From the NCBI RefSeq assembly GCF_004770745.1, contig NZ_RQGD01000034.1, positions 124,001 through 188,000 on the forward strand: a stretch of DNA of 64,000 bases, read 5' to 3'. Both the position numbers and the translations under genes were made by a program. This DNA comes from Leptospira ognonensis (GTDB lineage: Bacteria; Spirochaetota; Leptospiria; Leptospirales; Leptospiraceae). Below, piece after piece: positions 9,340 to 18,498 of the stretch (position 1 is the first letter of the stretch; each line of letters opens with the position of its first letter). Under the pieces are notes generated by a model. That model was not told the DNA's origin. It saw only the letters and a list, made by a program, of their open reading frames with translations, and searched no databases.

Positions 9340-9633
9340 ATGGAACTTCGTTTCATCTTCATCATCGCGGTTTTTATATCCTTTACAGGTAAAACAACCA
9401 ACCTATCCATTGCCAACTTAGAATTTTGCGAATCTGAGGTTTCAGAGCTTTCTGAATCTAAATCCACGCTTAAGGAAGAAACGAACTCTGAATTCTATTC
9501 TCTCTTACCTTTCTTTGTACTTCCTTACGATCTCTCTTTTAGTCGTCTTTCCCTTACCGAACGTTCGCTCCTTTTTATCTTACCAACACCTGCTGATATC
9601 AATCGCGGACCTCCTTCCTTCCGCTTGCTTTAA
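9340..9633 (+). CDS. small putative exported protein
   Basis: 97-residue reading frame with a hydrophobic N-terminus (MELRFIFIIAVFISFTG) that looks like a signal peptide or anchor, then a Ser/Glu-rich linker and a hydrophobic segment. I recognise no family. It precedes the hydrogenase-4-like operon by 39 bases in the same orientation, and could be its first gene or a leader. There is no strong ribosome site before the ATG. It may not be a real gene; composition and position make it somewhat more likely than not. Confidence 0.45.
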   Translation: MELRFIFIIAVFISFTGKTTNLSIANLEFCESEVSELSESKSTLKEETNSEFYSLLPFFVLPYDLSFSRLSLTERSLLFILPTPADINRGPPSFRLL

Positions 9634-9672
9634 ATTTCTTTTTATCAATTTCGTTAGAATCTGAGAGGTTTT

Positions 9673-11403
9673 ATGGAAGAAGGACGTAAGTTCTCCTTTG
9701 TGAGTTCAATATTAGTAGGCGCAAGTGCCTTCATACCGCTGTTATACTTTATTTTTAATGGGGCTGACCCATTGGGCGAAGATTTTCCTATTTTGTTAGG
9801 ACTTTCCCTGCAGGTTTACATTGGCTTTTCAGCCTTTATGCTGGTTCAATCTTATGAAACCATATTTACAGAACGAGTAGCTTTCGGTTATGCGATCTTT
9901 TGGGCATCATTAGGTGTATGTTATTTAGCGGGGAAATCCGTACTTCTACCAGTCGCACTCGAGATCGCATCTTTTTCTACGATCATCATTTATTCTGGTA
10001 CCGAATTTGGTAAAAAGCAAATTGAAAGCTTAGGTTCACTCCTTCTAGCTTCTGGCATTTCTGCTCTCTTTCTTTCTGCTTGGGTCTTTCTTCCCGATAA
10101 TGATCCTAGAGGTTTATTTCTCTTAACCATTGGACTGCTTGTAAAATCAGGATTTTCTGGATTTCATATATGGTTGCCAAAAGTAAATGAAGGCGGTCCA
10201 TCACATGCTTTAGGTTCCTTTGCCGGAGCGTTAGAGATTTTCCCATTGCTCTTATTTACTAGATATGTCTTACCAAACTGGCAAGATCCATTTCTATACA
10301 ATATTTTATTTCCATTGGCGGCACTTGGTGTTTTTTTTGGTGGCATTACTTCGTTTTTCCATAAAGATCCCAAGAAAGCTTTGGCTTATAGCTCGATAGA
10401 ATCGATAAATTTTCTATGGCTCTGTTTGGCGACCTGCGGGATGTTTCAATCGAGCACCGAGCCTGAATTAAAATTTTTAAGCAATTCGTTTTTTATTTTA
10501 TTTTTCATAAGTCTTCTTCATCATTCCTTTTCAAAAACATTCCAAGTATTTTCTATCGGTCTTGTCGCGCGTCTGAGAAATTCGAGTTCTACAGATGAGA
10601 TGAAAGGTATTGGTAGATACATCGGTATCTCGCCTCTTTGGATGGGGATCGGTACTTTTAGTTATGCGGTAATTCCAGGTACCTTGGGCTTTGTCTCCGA
10701 AGCAACGTATTTGTTTCTGAATGCAAAAATCCTCGATATGCCTTTGGGTCGTTCTGTATTTTTGCTTCCTGCAATGATATTTATTTTTTTCGGAATCGTT
10801 CTCGGAGGATTTACTCACATTCGATTATTTTTAAGTTTATTTTTATCTTTTCCTGACCCAAACATTGCATTGCCTGAGTGGAATCCTATTAAACGAAGAT
10901 GGGTATTGATTTCGGTGGGAAGTCTCGCAGTAATGATTGTAGCTTTGCCTCTTCTGTTACCGTTCATTTTGTATTTACCAAATTTAGCAAAATATGTAGA
11001 TGAAAGTTTGAGACAATGGATCCAGAGCTTGGCAATTGTCTCTGGAATTACTGTTTCGTTTGTCGTAAGTCTGATTGGTTTTCGTTGGGCACACAGGATT
11101 AAAAAACGTAAGTATTGGGACTGTGGAAATGGATACTTCGGCCCGGAACTTTCTATTCCTGCAACAGTTTTTTCAGAACCGCTCAGAAATTCCATAGGTC
11201 GTTACTTTTTAACGAAGGAAGGCACCTCAATCGTTGATCAGAGCGTTTTGAATTTCTTTAAAAGATTTTTGGATTTTGGAGAAAATATTCTCAAAGCAGA
11301 GGAGCACCGAGATGAGGAAGTCAGTCACTACCTTGCAATTTCCTCCGTCTTTCTGATCACAATTTTAGCTGTATTAGTAATGAGTGATTGGGGGAAATTT
11401 TAA
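9673..11403 (+). CDS. HyfB/NuoL-like antiporter-type subunit
   Basis: 576-residue polytopic protein with about 14 transmembrane helices, of the Mrp-antiporter/NuoL/HyfB family that forms proton (or Na+) channels in complex I and energy-converting hydrogenases. The family core is visible around residues 157-185 (LLVKSGFSGFHIWLPKVNEGG), with the conserved Lys in a TM helix and the H-x-WLP motif. It also has the second-half motif FFHKDPKKALAYSSIE (NuoL 'D-x-K-x-hhAYSS'). It is the first large gene of a six-gene operon encoding a membrane arm and a hydrophilic arm; its stop overlaps the next start (TAATG). Ion specificity cannot be read. Confidence 0.88.
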   Translation: MEEGRKFSFVSSILVGASAFIPLLYFIFNGADPLGEDFPILLGLSLQVYIGFSAFMLVQSYETIFTERVAFGYAIFWASLGVCYLAGKSVLLPVALEIASFSTIIIYSGTEFGKKQIESLGSLLLASGISALFLSAWVFLPDNDPRGLFLLTIGLLVKSGFSGFHIWLPKVNEGGPSHALGSFAGALEIFPLLLFTRYVLPNWQDPFLYNILFPLAALGVFFGGITSFFHKDPKKALAYSSIESINFLWLCLATCGMFQSSTEPELKFLSNSFFILFFISLLHHSFSKTFQVFSIGLVARLRNSSSTDEMKGIGRYIGISPLWMGIGTFSYAVIPGTLGFVSEATYLFLNAKILDMPLGRSVFLLPAMIFIFFGIVLGGFTHIRLFLSLFLSFPDPNIALPEWNPIKRRWVLISVGSLAVMIVALPLLLPFILYLPNLAKYVDESLRQWIQSLAIVSGITVSFVVSLIGFRWAHRIKKRKYWDCGNGYFGPELSIPATVFSEPLRNSIGRYFLTKEGTSIVDQSVLNFFKRFLDFGENILKAEEHRDEEVSHYLAISSVFLITILAVLVMSDWGKF

Positions 11404-12287
11404 TGTCGATTTCTACTTTTCTAATCATCGCATACCAGTTATTAATTTTTTTTGGCCTTCCATTAGTGTTAGGTGGAATTGTCCGAAAGGTTCGAGCCAG
11501 GACTCAGGGAAGAAAGGGGCCTAAGATTTTACAAGTATATTACGAAATAAGGAAATACTTACAAAAAGAGCCGATTGATAATCCAAATTCTGGTGTATTC
11601 GCGGAGATCTCTCCTATCATTGCGCTGTATGCATCGATCATGATTTGGTCGATTGTAATCTTTGAATGGGCCCCTTTCATTCTGATTCCTTTTTTTCTCG
11701 CTTTGTATCGATTTTGTTTTGTAAGTTTTGCGATGGAGAGTGGTACCTCTTTTGGTGGGCTTGGTTCTGGACGTGAAATTCTTCTTTCGGTAATGGCAGA
11801 ACCAACGATCATACTCATGATTCTAGTAGCCCAATCACATATTGAACTTTCATTGACGCCTGTAAGTGCTCTAATTGGGGTCTTGTTTTTACTTTTATCA
11901 TTTGTCGCAATTCTAGCCGAGCTTGCAAAACCTCCATTCGATGATCCTCGGACCCATTTAGAGCTAACAATGGTTCATGAAGCAATGATACTCGAGGCTT
12001 CAGGAAGAACTATGGGTTTTTTTGAACTAGCAAGCCAAATAAAATTGGCTGGGCTTTTGTCCTTTCTTATCAAGCTTGCTTTAGAGCATTCGAAACTATT
12101 TCCGGTTGGTGAATTCGGAAATATGACTAGGGAGATACTCGTATTGCCAGGTGCTCTGGTTTTGGCGATTGTATTAGGGTTTTGGGAAGCAGATTCGGTG
12201 CGTCGTAAATGGTCTTGGGTGCCTGAATTTATGGGTCTTTGTTTTCTTGCGATTTTAATTCTTGGAACGCTAGTGAAATTATCTTAG
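11403..12287 (+). CDS. HyfC/NuoH-like membrane subunit
   Basis: Homologue of complex I NuoH / hydrogenase-4 HyfC, the membrane subunit that links the membrane arm to the hydrophilic module. Diagnostic segments are the cytoplasmic loop RTQGRKGPKILQ, and AELAKPPFDDPRTHLELTMV followed by HEAMILEASGR, the strongest NuoH signature. About eight TM helices are visible. I chose the ATG whose A overlaps the upstream TAA stop and that has a GGGGGA ribosome site, giving 294 residues; a TTG 15 bases upstream would add five residues. The next gene follows after 7 bases with an AGGAG site. Confidence 0.9.
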   Translation: MSISTFLIIAYQLLIFFGLPLVLGGIVRKVRARTQGRKGPKILQVYYEIRKYLQKEPIDNPNSGVFAEISPIIALYASIMIWSIVIFEWAPFILIPFFLALYRFCFVSFAMESGTSFGGLGSGREILLSVMAEPTIILMILVAQSHIELSLTPVSALIGVLFLLLSFVAILAELAKPPFDDPRTHLELTMVHEAMILEASGRTMGFFELASQIKLAGLLSFLIKLALEHSKLFPVGEFGNMTREILVLPGALVLAIVLGFWEADSVRRKWSWVPEFMGLCFLAILILGTLVKLS

Positions 12288-12294
12288 GAGTTAT

Positions 12295-12906
12295 ATGTTA
12301 TACGATTTTGTTTATTTATTATTATTTTTATCGGGTGTCGTTGTACTAGTTGAAAATCGACTCCATCGAATTACCTTATTCTTAAGCCTGCAAGGGATGT
12401 TGTTAATATTTCCAGTATTGCAAACTCACGAAGGTGACTTTACACATTCAATGGGACTCATCGCGCTTGTCGTATCTTTTAAAGGTTTCTTGACACCTTT
12501 CATTTTGAATTGGACTGCCAAAAAATCCAAGATGAAGGAAAGCACCGTACCGAGGTTTGGTTATCTGGCGACACTCCTGTTTCTCGTTCTTGGTCTGGTT
12601 TTTGCAGTTAAAATAACAGAAAATGCTTCCGAGTTTAGTATCCCTGTGCATAAAATTGGTTTAATATATGTTATACTGATGATCTACGTGGGTGTCTTAT
12701 GCTTTATTGTTCGAAATAATTGGCTGGCTTTGATCGCTGGTTTTTGCGTGTTTGAAAATGGAATCTTTGTGCTAACCCTTGTTTTGGACAAAGGTTTACC
12801 CTTCGGATTAGAATTCGGATCCTTTTTAGATGCGGTTCTTGTCATTGTCTCAGGTGGAATTTTGCAATTATCACCCCACATGCAGGCAAAGGGAGATAAA
12901 TTATAA
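12295..12906 (+). CDS. HyfE-like membrane subunit
   Basis: 203-residue membrane protein with six or seven TM helices, matching hydrogenase-4 component E. Its C-terminal half corresponds to NuoK: FCVFENGIFVLTLVLDKGLP contains the buried Glu in a TM helix that is part of the proton path in NuoK. The N-terminal half (VENRLHRITLFLSLQGML) is the HyfE extension. The ATG has a good AGGAG site. The stop overlaps the next start (TAATG). HyfE together with the HyfF, HyfB and HyfC types identifies this operon as a group-4 hydrogenase relative rather than a standard Nuo operon. Confidence 0.85.
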   Translation: MLYDFVYLLLFLSGVVVLVENRLHRITLFLSLQGMLLIFPVLQTHEGDFTHSMGLIALVVSFKGFLTPFILNWTAKKSKMKESTVPRFGYLATLLFLVLGLVFAVKITENASEFSIPVHKIGLIYVILMIYVGVLCFIVRNNWLALIAGFCVFENGIFVLTLVLDKGLPFGLEFGSFLDAVLVIVSGGILQLSPHMQAKGDKL

Positions 12907-14120
12907 TGGAATCTTTGTTTTATGGGACCGGAATTTTCTGTTTTCTAGTTGTTTTCGGAATTTTCATCTTTGCTCCGACAAAGGGGCAAACGAGGATTTG
13001 GTTGTGGTCGGCTCTTAAAATATTATTTTTCGGTGCCTTGTTCTCCTCTTGGTTCACTGAGAATATTGTTTTAAAATGGATATTGATCGAAGCATCTACT
13101 CTATTTGGATCGCTTCTGATTTCATCGAGTGGTACCGAGAAGTCATTTCAAGTGGGTTGGAAATTTTTGCTAATCAACTCTTATGGTTTAGGTATTGCAT
13201 TTCTTGGACTTGTGATACTACTTTTTACTTCTAAGCCAGTCGATAGTTTAGATTTTTCAGCTCTTCAGTTGGGCTTAGAAGGTCAAACTGGTCTTCTAAT
13301 AAAAACTGGCTTACTTCTGACTATCTATGGATATAGCGCCAAACTAGGATTAGTTCCAAATCATTATTGGGTAGGTGATACATATGCAGAGAGTCCGAGT
13401 CAGATTTCTTCTCTAATCGCTTCTTTTGTTCCAGTATCAGTAGCATTAGCTCTCCGTCCACTGGTGCAATTGGAAAGAGAAATTAATCATTCACTCATCA
13501 ATTCTGCGAACGGATTGCTCTTAATTGGTATATTGACAATTTTGTATTCTACTTGGATATTGCATCGAAGAGATGATATTCGAAGGATAGCCGCCAAAGT
13601 TGCCTTATTTCATACAGGAATGCTTGCCATCTTTATTTGGTTAGATGTAAATAATAATGTATTTTACTTCCTTCTTGCTTCAACGCTCATTGTTAAGGTT
13701 ATTATTTTTGTTTCGATGGGAATTCTGAGAATGGATTCAGGTAAGCGAATGATTGCCCAGATAGTGGATCTGAATTCAATCAATCAGAAGTCATTTTATG
13801 GATATTTTTTTGCTATCATCATTGCCTTTGTTTTTCCCTTATCCCCAGTTTTCATATTAGATATGGAGATGATCAAAATTAGCCTAGATCGAAATCTTAT
13901 TTGGTTATTTTCGTTTCCGTTAATGGGTTTGATTTTCTTTTTCATCGCTTTGAATAAAATTTTACCCATCATTCGAGTGCGAAATCGTGATTTTTATGAT
14001 TCTCAGAAAACTTTATTAAGTATAAGGCTAGGATTTTTGATTATTAGTATCGTAGTCGGTTTGTTAATTGGCACTTTTGGGATGTATGAACTTGTGACAG
14101 GAGGATTTGAAAATGTCTAA
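12906..14120 (+). CDS. HyfF-like antiporter-type subunit
   Basis: 404-residue member of the NuoL/M/N-MrpA/D family, shorter than HyfF (about 520) and NuoM. The core motif GYSAKLGLVPNHYWVGDTYAE (residues about 139-159) carries the conserved TM Lys and the 'H-x-W-x-x-D-x-x-A-E' segment of the HyfF/HycC group, followed by SPSQISSLIASF. About 11-12 TM helices are present. Probable second ion-translocating subunit of the complex. The next gene overlaps it by eight bases. Confidence 0.85.
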   Translation: MESLFYGTGIFCFLVVFGIFIFAPTKGQTRIWLWSALKILFFGALFSSWFTENIVLKWILIEASTLFGSLLISSSGTEKSFQVGWKFLLINSYGLGIAFLGLVILLFTSKPVDSLDFSALQLGLEGQTGLLIKTGLLLTIYGYSAKLGLVPNHYWVGDTYAESPSQISSLIASFVPVSVALALRPLVQLEREINHSLINSANGLLLIGILTILYSTWILHRRDDIRRIAAKVALFHTGMLAIFIWLDVNNNVFYFLLASTLIVKVIIFVSMGILRMDSGKRMIAQIVDLNSINQKSFYGYFFAIIIAFVFPLSPVFILDMEMIKISLDRNLIWLFSFPLMGLIFFFIALNKILPIIRVRNRDFYDSQKTLLSIRLGFLIISIVVGLLIGTFGMYELVTGGFENV

Positions 14121-15540
14121 ACCTACGGGATTATTTCATTCGCAATCTGAAAACGTTTATTATCAATTTATACTTGAAGATCAAAGTATACGCATACAAA
14201 AAGTTACGGATAAAAAGAGTCCGATAGACTATTTGATGGATGAAAAATATCCCATTTGGATGTTACGGCATTCGTTAGGTAGTGATATGGGACCAGAAGA
14301 TTATTCATTATTACCAGAAGAAGATTACTTAACGGAAAAACGGAGTAAGGTTTTAGGCCTACACCAGAGATCTGGGCATCTACGTGATCTGTTTTTTCAT
14401 GGTTTAAGGGTTCCTTGCAGCGAACAATCGTATTCGCATGCAGTAGGTCCGATACATGCAGGGATTATCGAACCAGGACATTTTAGATTTGTTGTCGAAG
14501 GAGAAAAAATTCGGCATTTAACCATTCGTCTTGGGTTTCAAAAGAGAAATATCATAAACGAACTAAAAAAATCAAATCTTCGAAGAGTGATGCATCTCTC
14601 GGAAACGATATCGGGTGATACATCTGTGAGTTATGCGTTAGCTTTTGCGAAGATTTATGAAGAGGCAGCTGGTATTCAGGTCTCCGAATCAGTTTCTTTG
14701 TTCCGTTCGTTACTCATTGAAGCCGAACGCATTGCCATTCACATCGGAGATCTCGGCGGACTAGCTGAAGATATTGGGTACTATCCATTATACGGTGTTT
14801 GTGTTACGGATCGTGGTGCAGCCCTTGCACTTATGGAAAACTGGACTGGCAATCGATTTGGCAAGGGAGCAGTCCGACCTGGTGGGGTTAGAGTGAACCT
14901 AAAGATTTCCTACAAGGATGCAAAACAAGCATTACAGGCACTTAAAAATACTTTCTTGAAGAATATAGAGCCTCAGATCAAACGAGCGCTTGCTGATTCC
15001 ACCATCAAGGAAAGATTGCAAGAATGTGGGAACGTAAAAAAAGAGGATGTAGATCGCCATGGTTTTGTTGGCATGACAGCCCGATGTGCAGGTGTTTTGC
15101 GAGACATTAGACTCAGAGATGTAAATTATCCAGAATGGGAAGCTTTGCCATTACATGAAGAAAAAAACAATTATTCTGGAGATGCTTGGTCTCGCTTTTA
15201 CATCCGTTATGCAGAAATTAAACAGTCTCTTTCTTGGATGGAAAAGACGATCGAGAAAATTGATTGGGAACAAATATGGACGAAAGAACAAATTAAACAA
15301 ACGCTAGTGGAGATTCAATGTAAGCCAGGTTTGTATTTTCAGTCTGTTGAGGCATGGCGAGGTCCGTTAATTGTCGCATTGAAAATTGATGAAAAATCCA
15401 ATATCGAAGAAGCATACATAAGGGATCCTTCTGTTCTAAATTGGCACGCTTTAGAAATGGCCGTCAGAGGTGAGCTCATTGGAGATTTTCCGTTAAACAA
15501 TAAGTCGTTTAATCTTAGTTATGTTGGTTTTGATCTATGA
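14113..15540 (+). CDS. HyfG/NuoCD-like subunit lacking Ni-Fe ligands
   Basis: 475-residue relative of the large subunit of group-4 hydrogenases (HyfG/HycE; NuoC-NuoD fusion). The N-terminal ~110 residues match the NuoC-like part; HAVGPIHAGIIEPGHFRF and AERIAIHIGDLGGLAEDIGY are clear NuoD/HyfG core motifs. Neither Ni-Fe CxxC pair is present: the N-terminal 'RICGIC' position reads TISGDT (about residues 165-170) and the C-terminal 'DPCxxC' position reads DPSVLN (about 438-443). It cannot hold a Ni-Fe centre and is not an active hydrogenase of the known kind. The start is the ATG eight bases after AGGAGG; a TTG two codons earlier is less likely. Confidence 0.88.
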   Translation: MSKPTGLFHSQSENVYYQFILEDQSIRIQKVTDKKSPIDYLMDEKYPIWMLRHSLGSDMGPEDYSLLPEEDYLTEKRSKVLGLHQRSGHLRDLFFHGLRVPCSEQSYSHAVGPIHAGIIEPGHFRFVVEGEKIRHLTIRLGFQKRNIINELKKSNLRRVMHLSETISGDTSVSYALAFAKIYEEAAGIQVSESVSLFRSLLIEAERIAIHIGDLGGLAEDIGYYPLYGVCVTDRGAALALMENWTGNRFGKGAVRPGGVRVNLKISYKDAKQALQALKNTFLKNIEPQIKRALADSTIKERLQECGNVKKEDVDRHGFVGMTARCAGVLRDIRLRDVNYPEWEALPLHEEKNNYSGDAWSRFYIRYAEIKQSLSWMEKTIEKIDWEQIWTKEQIKQTLVEIQCKPGLYFQSVEAWRGPLIVALKIDEKSNIEEAYIRDPSVLNWHALEMAVRGELIGDFPLNNKSFNLSYVGFDL

Positions 15541-16352
15541 GACATTTATTAGAAATTAAAAATTTTCTTACAAAATCCCAAGTTATGAATTGGGCAAAAG
15601 CATCCCCGGTACATCCGAAGAATAGAGGTATTCCTACTCCTACCAAAAGAATGTCCGAAGGTTGCTCTAGTTGTCAGACTTGCGAATCTGTCTGTCCAGT
15701 TACAGCCATCAAAATAGAATCCAGTGAAAAGATTAGAATTGATTATGGTTCATGTATTCAATGTGGAGAGTGTGTATTGCATTGTCCGGACGAAAAATTA
15801 ATAAATTCTGGATTCATCTACGTGTTCTCTAAGCACAGATCTTCGCTTAGTATAAGTTATATGAAAGGAGATTTTGTTCCTGAAGCGAAAATTCCGGATA
15901 CAGAAAATCATATTAGATTTGAGAAACTTACCAAAACGAATGGATTTCTTTATCGTGAAGTTGCTGCTGCGGGAAACAATTCTGCAGATTGTGAACTGAA
16001 TGCCTCTTTTAACTCTGTTTTCGATTCAGAGCGTGAGGGAGTCCGGAATGTAGCAAGTCCAAAACATGCCGATGCCATTGTTTATACAGGTCCAATATCC
16101 GTTAACATGGCAGGGCCTCTCGCTGATGCCTTCGAAGTGATCGCAGAACCAAAGGCACTCATTGCTTGTGGCTCTGAAGCCATAAATGGGGGACTTTTTC
16201 CTCTAGGGACAAGACCTAAAGAACCTGATCTTTTCATCGCTGGAGACCCACCAAGACCAGATGTCGCGATCCAAGCCTTCCGATATCTAATGGGAAGATT
16301 TTCATTTTCTTTCCAAGAGGCGCTTCACAAATTTCTACAATCTTCAAAATAA
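15537..16352 (+). CDS. ferredoxin-HyfI/NuoB-like fusion subunit
   Basis: 271-residue fusion of a two-cluster ferredoxin (HyfH/NuoI type) and a NuoB/HyfI-like domain, which are usually separate proteins. The ferredoxin part has two complete sets of ligands (Cys43, 46, 49, 53 and Cys73, 76, 79, 83). In the NuoB-like part (about 135-255) only two of the four proximal-cluster cysteines remain: Cys152 and Cys211; the partner positions read Ser149 (SADC for CxxC) and Asp237 (AGDPPRP for 'PGCPPRP'). So the two ferredoxin clusters should form, but a normal N2-like [4Fe-4S] cluster should not. The start overlaps the upstream stop (ATGA). Confidence 0.85.
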   Translation: MRHLLEIKNFLTKSQVMNWAKASPVHPKNRGIPTPTKRMSEGCSSCQTCESVCPVTAIKIESSEKIRIDYGSCIQCGECVLHCPDEKLINSGFIYVFSKHRSSLSISYMKGDFVPEAKIPDTENHIRFEKLTKTNGFLYREVAAAGNNSADCELNASFNSVFDSEREGVRNVASPKHADAIVYTGPISVNMAGPLADAFEVIAEPKALIACGSEAINGGLFPLGTRPKEPDLFIAGDPPRPDVAIQAFRYLMGRFSFSFQEALHKFLQSSK

Positions 16353-16357
16353 GACCT

Positions 16358-17593
16358 GTGGAACTAGAAAAAGAAGAAATTGTACGGATTTTATTTATTG
16401 AACCAAAACAAAAGTCTTTCGATATCTTATCAGGGCTTTTGAAAAATTGGTTTCAAGATTATGTAGAGATTGTTTGGCGGTCGCAGTTTTATAATGGAAT
16501 GGAGGAGTTAAAGAAGGGTAATTTTGATCTTCTCATATCAGATATCATTTTTCCAGAAAAATCAGACAGCGAAGAAACGAATCTCACAGAAATCGCCGAT
16601 GCTGCTGGACCACTAGAAGTACCCATCATCATATTTTCAAGTTCTAATGACAAGAATATGCCTATACTTTCTTTTCAATTAGGTATCAGTGAGTATTTTT
16701 CGAAAAAGAGAATCAAAAAATCCTTAATTGAGCATAGGTTTAGAAACTTATTCCGAGAGATTTATAGAAAAAAAGTAATTTCCCTACAAATGGATGATTC
16801 ACTCCGTCGTTTTCAAGAGTTATACGGAATGAACCAAACTGAGATTCAAGATTTAAATTCTCTTGTTAAGAAATTTAAAAAAGAATTAGAAAAGGAATAT
16901 GAAGAAAAATTAAAGTTAGATTTTGAAAAGAAGAAAATGCAGAACGTATTTGGAATGTATGTTGATCCAATTGTTGTTGAGAGCATTATGAATAATTCTC
17001 TTTCGCTGGAACAAAAAGGTCATGTCCAAGAAATTTCAGTTATTTTTTCGGATATTAGAGGCTATACGACACTATCGGAGAAACAAAAGCCGGATCAGGT
17101 TATCTCTTTTTTGAATGAATACTTCACCTCAATGACGGAAGTGATCCTTGGATACGGCGGGATGATCGATAAATACATCGGAGACTCCATTATGTGTTTG
17201 TTTGGCGTACCCATCGCCCAGCCAGACCATAGACAGAACGCATTGGATTGCGCGATAGAAATGCTCCAAGTTTTTCAATTATGGCAACCCAAATGGCAAG
17301 AGATTTATGGATTCACACCTCAATTGGGAATTGGGATCGCTTCAGGAAATGCCATTGTTGGAAATGTGGGTTCTTTCCAAAAGCTTTCTTATACCGCTGT
17401 CGGAGATACTGTCAATATGGCTGCAAGACTTGAATCCATGGCTAAGCCTATGCATGTTTACGTGTCGGAAGGTCTGTACAATCACTTGCCGGATGAGTAT
17501 GCAACACGATATATTTATGAGGAGCTAGAACCAGTGAAAATCAAAGGAAAGGAAGGGCTACACCGGATTTTAAGCGTTCAGCCCAAGTCTTAA
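16358..17593 (+). CDS. receiver-class III nucleotide cyclase
   Basis: 411-residue cytoplasmic protein: an N-terminal response-regulator-like receiver (about 8-135, with the probable phospho-Asp in LLISDIIFPE but the usual acidic pair replaced by FIEPK), a coiled-coil linker (about 150-195), and a class III adenylate/guanylate cyclase domain (about 210-405). Catalytic residues are present: metal Asp in IFSDIRGYTT and in DKYIGDSIM, and the N-x3-R pair in GDTVNMAARLES. It probably makes cAMP in response to a phosphorelay or protein contact. The GTG start lies 5 bases after the stop of the hydrogenase-like operon, so it is almost certainly co-transcribed. It ends next to the convergent HDOD gene. 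Confidence 0.9.
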   Translation: MELEKEEIVRILFIEPKQKSFDILSGLLKNWFQDYVEIVWRSQFYNGMEELKKGNFDLLISDIIFPEKSDSEETNLTEIADAAGPLEVPIIIFSSSNDKNMPILSFQLGISEYFSKKRIKKSLIEHRFRNLFREIYRKKVISLQMDDSLRRFQELYGMNQTEIQDLNSLVKKFKKELEKEYEEKLKLDFEKKKMQNVFGMYVDPIVVESIMNNSLSLEQKGHVQEISVIFSDIRGYTTLSEKQKPDQVISFLNEYFTSMTEVILGYGGMIDKYIGDSIMCLFGVPIAQPDHRQNALDCAIEMLQVFQLWQPKWQEIYGFTPQLGIGIASGNAIVGNVGSFQKLSYTAVGDTVNMAARLESMAKPMHVYVSEGLYNHLPDEYATRYIYEELEPVKIKGKEGLHRILSVQPKS

Positions 17594-17594
17594 A

Positions 17595-18437
17595 TTAGAG
17601 AGTTGAGCAAAATTGATAGAGTTCGTTACTCGATAATTTTGCCGAGTAAACTTCTGTAATTGGCGGAGCTGCCTCTTTGTCCAAAGCGAAAATATCCTGG
17701 TAGGCGGCAAAGTTACTGTCTGTATCGAGATCTTTTTTGCCATGATTTGTAAGTTTAGCAAGGGTTCCACCAAATCCGAGAATTTGTCCGATCGTAGATT
17801 GTTCATTAGGTGGCTTTGCTTTATCAGCGATCGCATCAATAATCGGTGTTGGAAGCTTCCATAGTTTTGCAGCTTCAACTCCCATTTCTATCGAATCAAC
17901 TCCAAAGGCACTTTTTTCCAATTCACTGAGTAATTTATCCGTTGTTTGGTATTCTGTTAAAAGTTCTATGTATTTTGTCCTGTCAATAGTATTGAGAACA
18001 ATCTTACCTAAATCCTGCATTAGCCCACAGGTAAGAGAAAGTTCAGCTTCCTTCCGCATTTTTTTTTCCTCGCAAAGGAATTGAGAAAGTATACCTCGGG
18101 CAATCGAATGGTCCCACACTTCATCGCGAAATTTTTTATAATTTCCTTGGCTGAAGAGGGAATCAGTCATGGACATGGCGACCATGGATCGTACGGTTTT
18201 AAAACCCAGACGAGTGATCACTTGTTTCATGTTCGCTATCGGATTCCCGCGTGAAAAGAAAGGTGAGTTGGCAAGTTTTAGAAGTCGGGCAACTAGTACT
18301 TGGTCTGATTGGACTTTTTTTTCGAGTTCACCAAAACCTAATTCGTTATCATCCTCTAGGGAAAGGATTGAGATTAGGACGGGAGGGACGATCGTCAGGT
18401 CTTTAATTTGAGAGAGGTATTCTGTAACTGTTGCCAT
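17595..18437 (-). CDS. HDOD domain signalling protein
   Basis: 280-residue single-domain HDOD protein, a degenerate relative of HD phosphohydrolases found in bacterial signalling. The family wording is clear: VPPVLISILSLEDD, VARLLKLANSPFFSRG, ITRLGFKTVRSMV, CGLMQDLGKIVLN and WKLPTPIIDAI. The catalytic His-Asp pair of HD enzymes is not intact, so a role in protein interaction is expected rather than hydrolysis. It is monocistronic in appearance, 61 bases from the SpoIID gene that reads in the same direction. The partner is not known. Confidence 0.88.
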   Translation of the reverse strand: MATVTEYLSQIKDLTIVPPVLISILSLEDDNELGFGELEKKVQSDQVLVARLLKLANSPFFSRGNPIANMKQVITRLGFKTVRSMVAMSMTDSLFSQGNYKKFRDEVWDHSIARGILSQFLCEEKKMRKEAELSLTCGLMQDLGKIVLNTIDRTKYIELLTEYQTTDKLLSELEKSAFGVDSIEMGVEAAKLWKLPTPIIDAIADKAKPPNEQSTIGQILGFGGTLAKLTNHGKKDLDTDSNFAAYQDIFALDKEAAPPITEVYSAKLSSNELYQFCSTL

Positions 18438-18498
18438 GATATGACTCTTCTGTCAAAATCACACGGGCAAGATCTCAGTAAAATCAAAAAGAGTCGGA

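Noticed and set aside
14107..14113. TTG start for the HyfG-like gene
   Set aside because: ATG at 14113 has an ideal AGGAGG at eight bases; the TTG is too close to that site.
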